A stretch of 7,412 nt of DNA from Clostridiales bacterium UBA4696 (GTDB lineage Bacteria; Bacillota; Clostridia; Oscillospirales; Oscillospiraceae): contig DHKK01000082.1 of the NCBI GenBank assembly GCA_002404795.1, positions 1-7,412 of the forward strand. The letters run 5' to 3'. The notes beneath the pieces are model-generated. The model worked only from the letters and a program-made list of their open reading frames with translations. It had not been told where the DNA came from and ran no database searches. Both the position numbers and the translations under genes were made by a program. Positions 6,807 to 7,412 of the stretch are shown in pieces. The stretch's first letter is position 1. Every line of letters begins with the position of its first letter.

Positions 6807-6829
6807 TGTATCCAGTATAATTGGATACA
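6807..6829. promoter_or_regulatory. 23-bp inverted-repeat operator overlapping a -10 box
   Basis: TGTATCCA (6807-6814) and TGGATACA (6822-6829) are exact inverse complements separated by 7 bp. The site contains the -10 box of the promoter at 6814-6842 and the expected start point. The arm sequence resembles GntR-type half sites (TTGTAT) but no family can be assigned. It is unrelated to the AATATTAACGTTAATATT palindrome at 3231-3248, so two different regulators may act on this locus. Confidence 0.65.
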
Positions 6830-6842
6830 ACACATTTGTAAA
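6814..6842 (-). promoter_or_regulatory. SigA-type promoter upstream of galM
   Basis: The minus strand has TTTACA (6842-6837), a 17-bp spacer and TATACT (6819-6814): one mismatch in the -35 and one in the -10, with ideal spacing. It begins 15 bp after the permease stop codon, in an AT-rich patch within GC-rich DNA. It would start near 6807 and make a leader of about 138 nt to galM that includes the terminator stem. No convincing promoter is seen between that stem and galM. Confidence 0.65.
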
Positions 6843-6857
6843 GAAACCGCAGCGATT

Positions 6858-7412
6858 TTATTTTTTTGCAACGTACTTCTGCACGTCGATGGCGACTGCG
6901 ATGATGATGATCGCGCCGCGGATGATGTACTGGAGATACGCGTTGACGCCGAGGAAGTACAGGCCGTAGTTGATCGCCTGCAGGATGATCGAGCCGATCA
7001 CGACGCCGGGGACGGTGCCGATGCCGCCGTTGAAGGAGACGCCGCCGATGACGCAGCCTGCAATGGCGTCGAGCTCGTAGTTGATGCCGGTCGCGGTGCC
7101 GACGGACTGGATACGCGCGCCCTCAAGGAAGGAGGCGATGCCGTACATCAGGCCGGCGTACAGGAACACGCCCATGATGGTCTTCGTGACGGAGACGCCG
7201 GAGACCTCAGCAGCCTCGGAGTTGCCGCCGACGGCGAACATGTTCTTGCCGAAGCGGGTCTTGTTCCACACGATCCAGGTCACAACGCCCAGCAGCAGGA
7301 AGATGATGACCAGGTACGGGAGCTTGAAGCCGAAGATGTCGACCGAGCCGGTCGCCAGGCCGACATAGCGGGAGTCCAGGGAGGACAGGGCCTGCGTGGA
7401 GCCGGAGGGCTG
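6858..7412 (-). CDS. mglC: ABC sugar transporter permease, MglC-like, C-terminal 184 residues (cut by window edge)
   Basis: The minus-strand frame is open from the window edge to TAA at 6858, giving the last 184 residues of a membrane permease usually about 340 long. Hydrophobic segments lie at about 31-49, 77-95, 115-147 and 160-177. The cytoplasmic loop GRFGKN-like TRFGKNMFAVGGNSEAAEVSGV (52-72 region) is the conserved ATPase-contact loop. The tail, with YELDAIAGCVIGGVSFNGG (112-130), INYGL, GVNAYLQYIIRGAIII and a KYVAKK end, resembles E. coli MglC (recalled) more than RbsC. It should form the channel for galactose/methyl-galactoside or a related pentose, together with a binding protein and ATPase encoded outside the window. 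The MglC symbol denotes the closest recognised type; the true substrate may be the sugar metabolised by the downstream genes. A strong terminator follows the gene. Confidence 0.88.
   Translation of the reverse strand, partial: QPSGSTQALSSLDSRYVGLATGSVDIFGFKLPYLVIIFLLLGVVTWIVWNKTRFGKNMFAVGGNSEAAEVSGVSVTKTIMGVFLYAGLMYGIASFLEGARIQSVGTATGINYELDAIAGCVIGGVSFNGGIGTVPGVVIGSIILQAINYGLYFLGVNAYLQYIIRGAIIIIAVAIDVQKYVAKK

Noticed and set aside
1..7412. CRISPR arrays, tRNA or rRNA genes, insertion sequences, phage or defence genes
   Set aside because: No spaced direct repeats, RNA-gene signatures or transposase/integrase motifs were seen; coding genes and two short regulatory gaps account for the whole window, with no gene-free stretch over 188 bp.

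Overview
The window is a compact sugar-catabolism locus. Every gene that can be supported is on the minus strand, so transcription runs from high to low coordinates. The DNA is GC-rich except for two short AT-rich intergenic islands that hold the regulatory signals. Purine-rich Shine-Dalgarno sites (one a perfect AGGAGG), SigA-like promoters, an oxygen-sensitive glycyl radical enzyme and MglC-type sugar transport together suggest an obligately anaerobic, high-GC Firmicute (Clostridia, possibly a gut Oscillospiraceae). That assignment is inference; there is no rRNA or other phylogenetic marker here.

Layout in the direction of transcription. (1) 7412-6858: the C-terminal 184 residues of an MglC-like ABC sugar permease, cut by the window edge. 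(2) 6857-6670: a 188-bp regulatory gap. It holds a good promoter (TTTACA, 17 bp, TATACT) whose -10 lies inside a 23-bp inverted repeat, then a perfect 12-bp GC stem with a U-rich tail (terminator or attenuator), then a second hairpin just before the next gene. (3) 6669-3279: three tightly packed genes: aldose 1-epimerase (galM), an FGGY carbohydrate kinase, and a glycyl radical enzyme activase. (4) 3278-3191: an 88-bp gap with a near-consensus promoter (TTGACA, 18 bp, TATGAT). An 18-bp perfect palindrome with a central CG sits exactly over the expected transcription start, as in a LacI-family operator. (5) 3190-1: a 687-residue glycyl radical enzyme, an L-ribulose-5-phosphate 4-epimerase (araD) and the start of a UPF0303 'heme-degrading domain' gene cut by the window edge.

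How the genes fit together. The permease imports a sugar, GalM interconverts its anomers, the kinase phosphorylates a ketose or related sugar, and AraD converts L-ribulose-5-phosphate to D-xylulose-5-phosphate for the pentose phosphate pathway. The unusual component is the glycyl radical enzyme with its own activase, placed between kinase and epimerase where an arabinose operon would be expected to carry an isomerase (araA), which is absent from the window. The enzyme has the Cys-x-Glu active-site pattern of eliminases rather than the Cys-Cys of true pyruvate formate-lyase, and a non-standard glycyl loop (RVWGWSG). The best candidate for an undescribed system is therefore a radical-based route feeding an unusual pentose, pentitol or anhydro-sugar into the L-ribulose-5-P / D-xylulose-5-P node. 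The substrate cannot be determined from the sequence.
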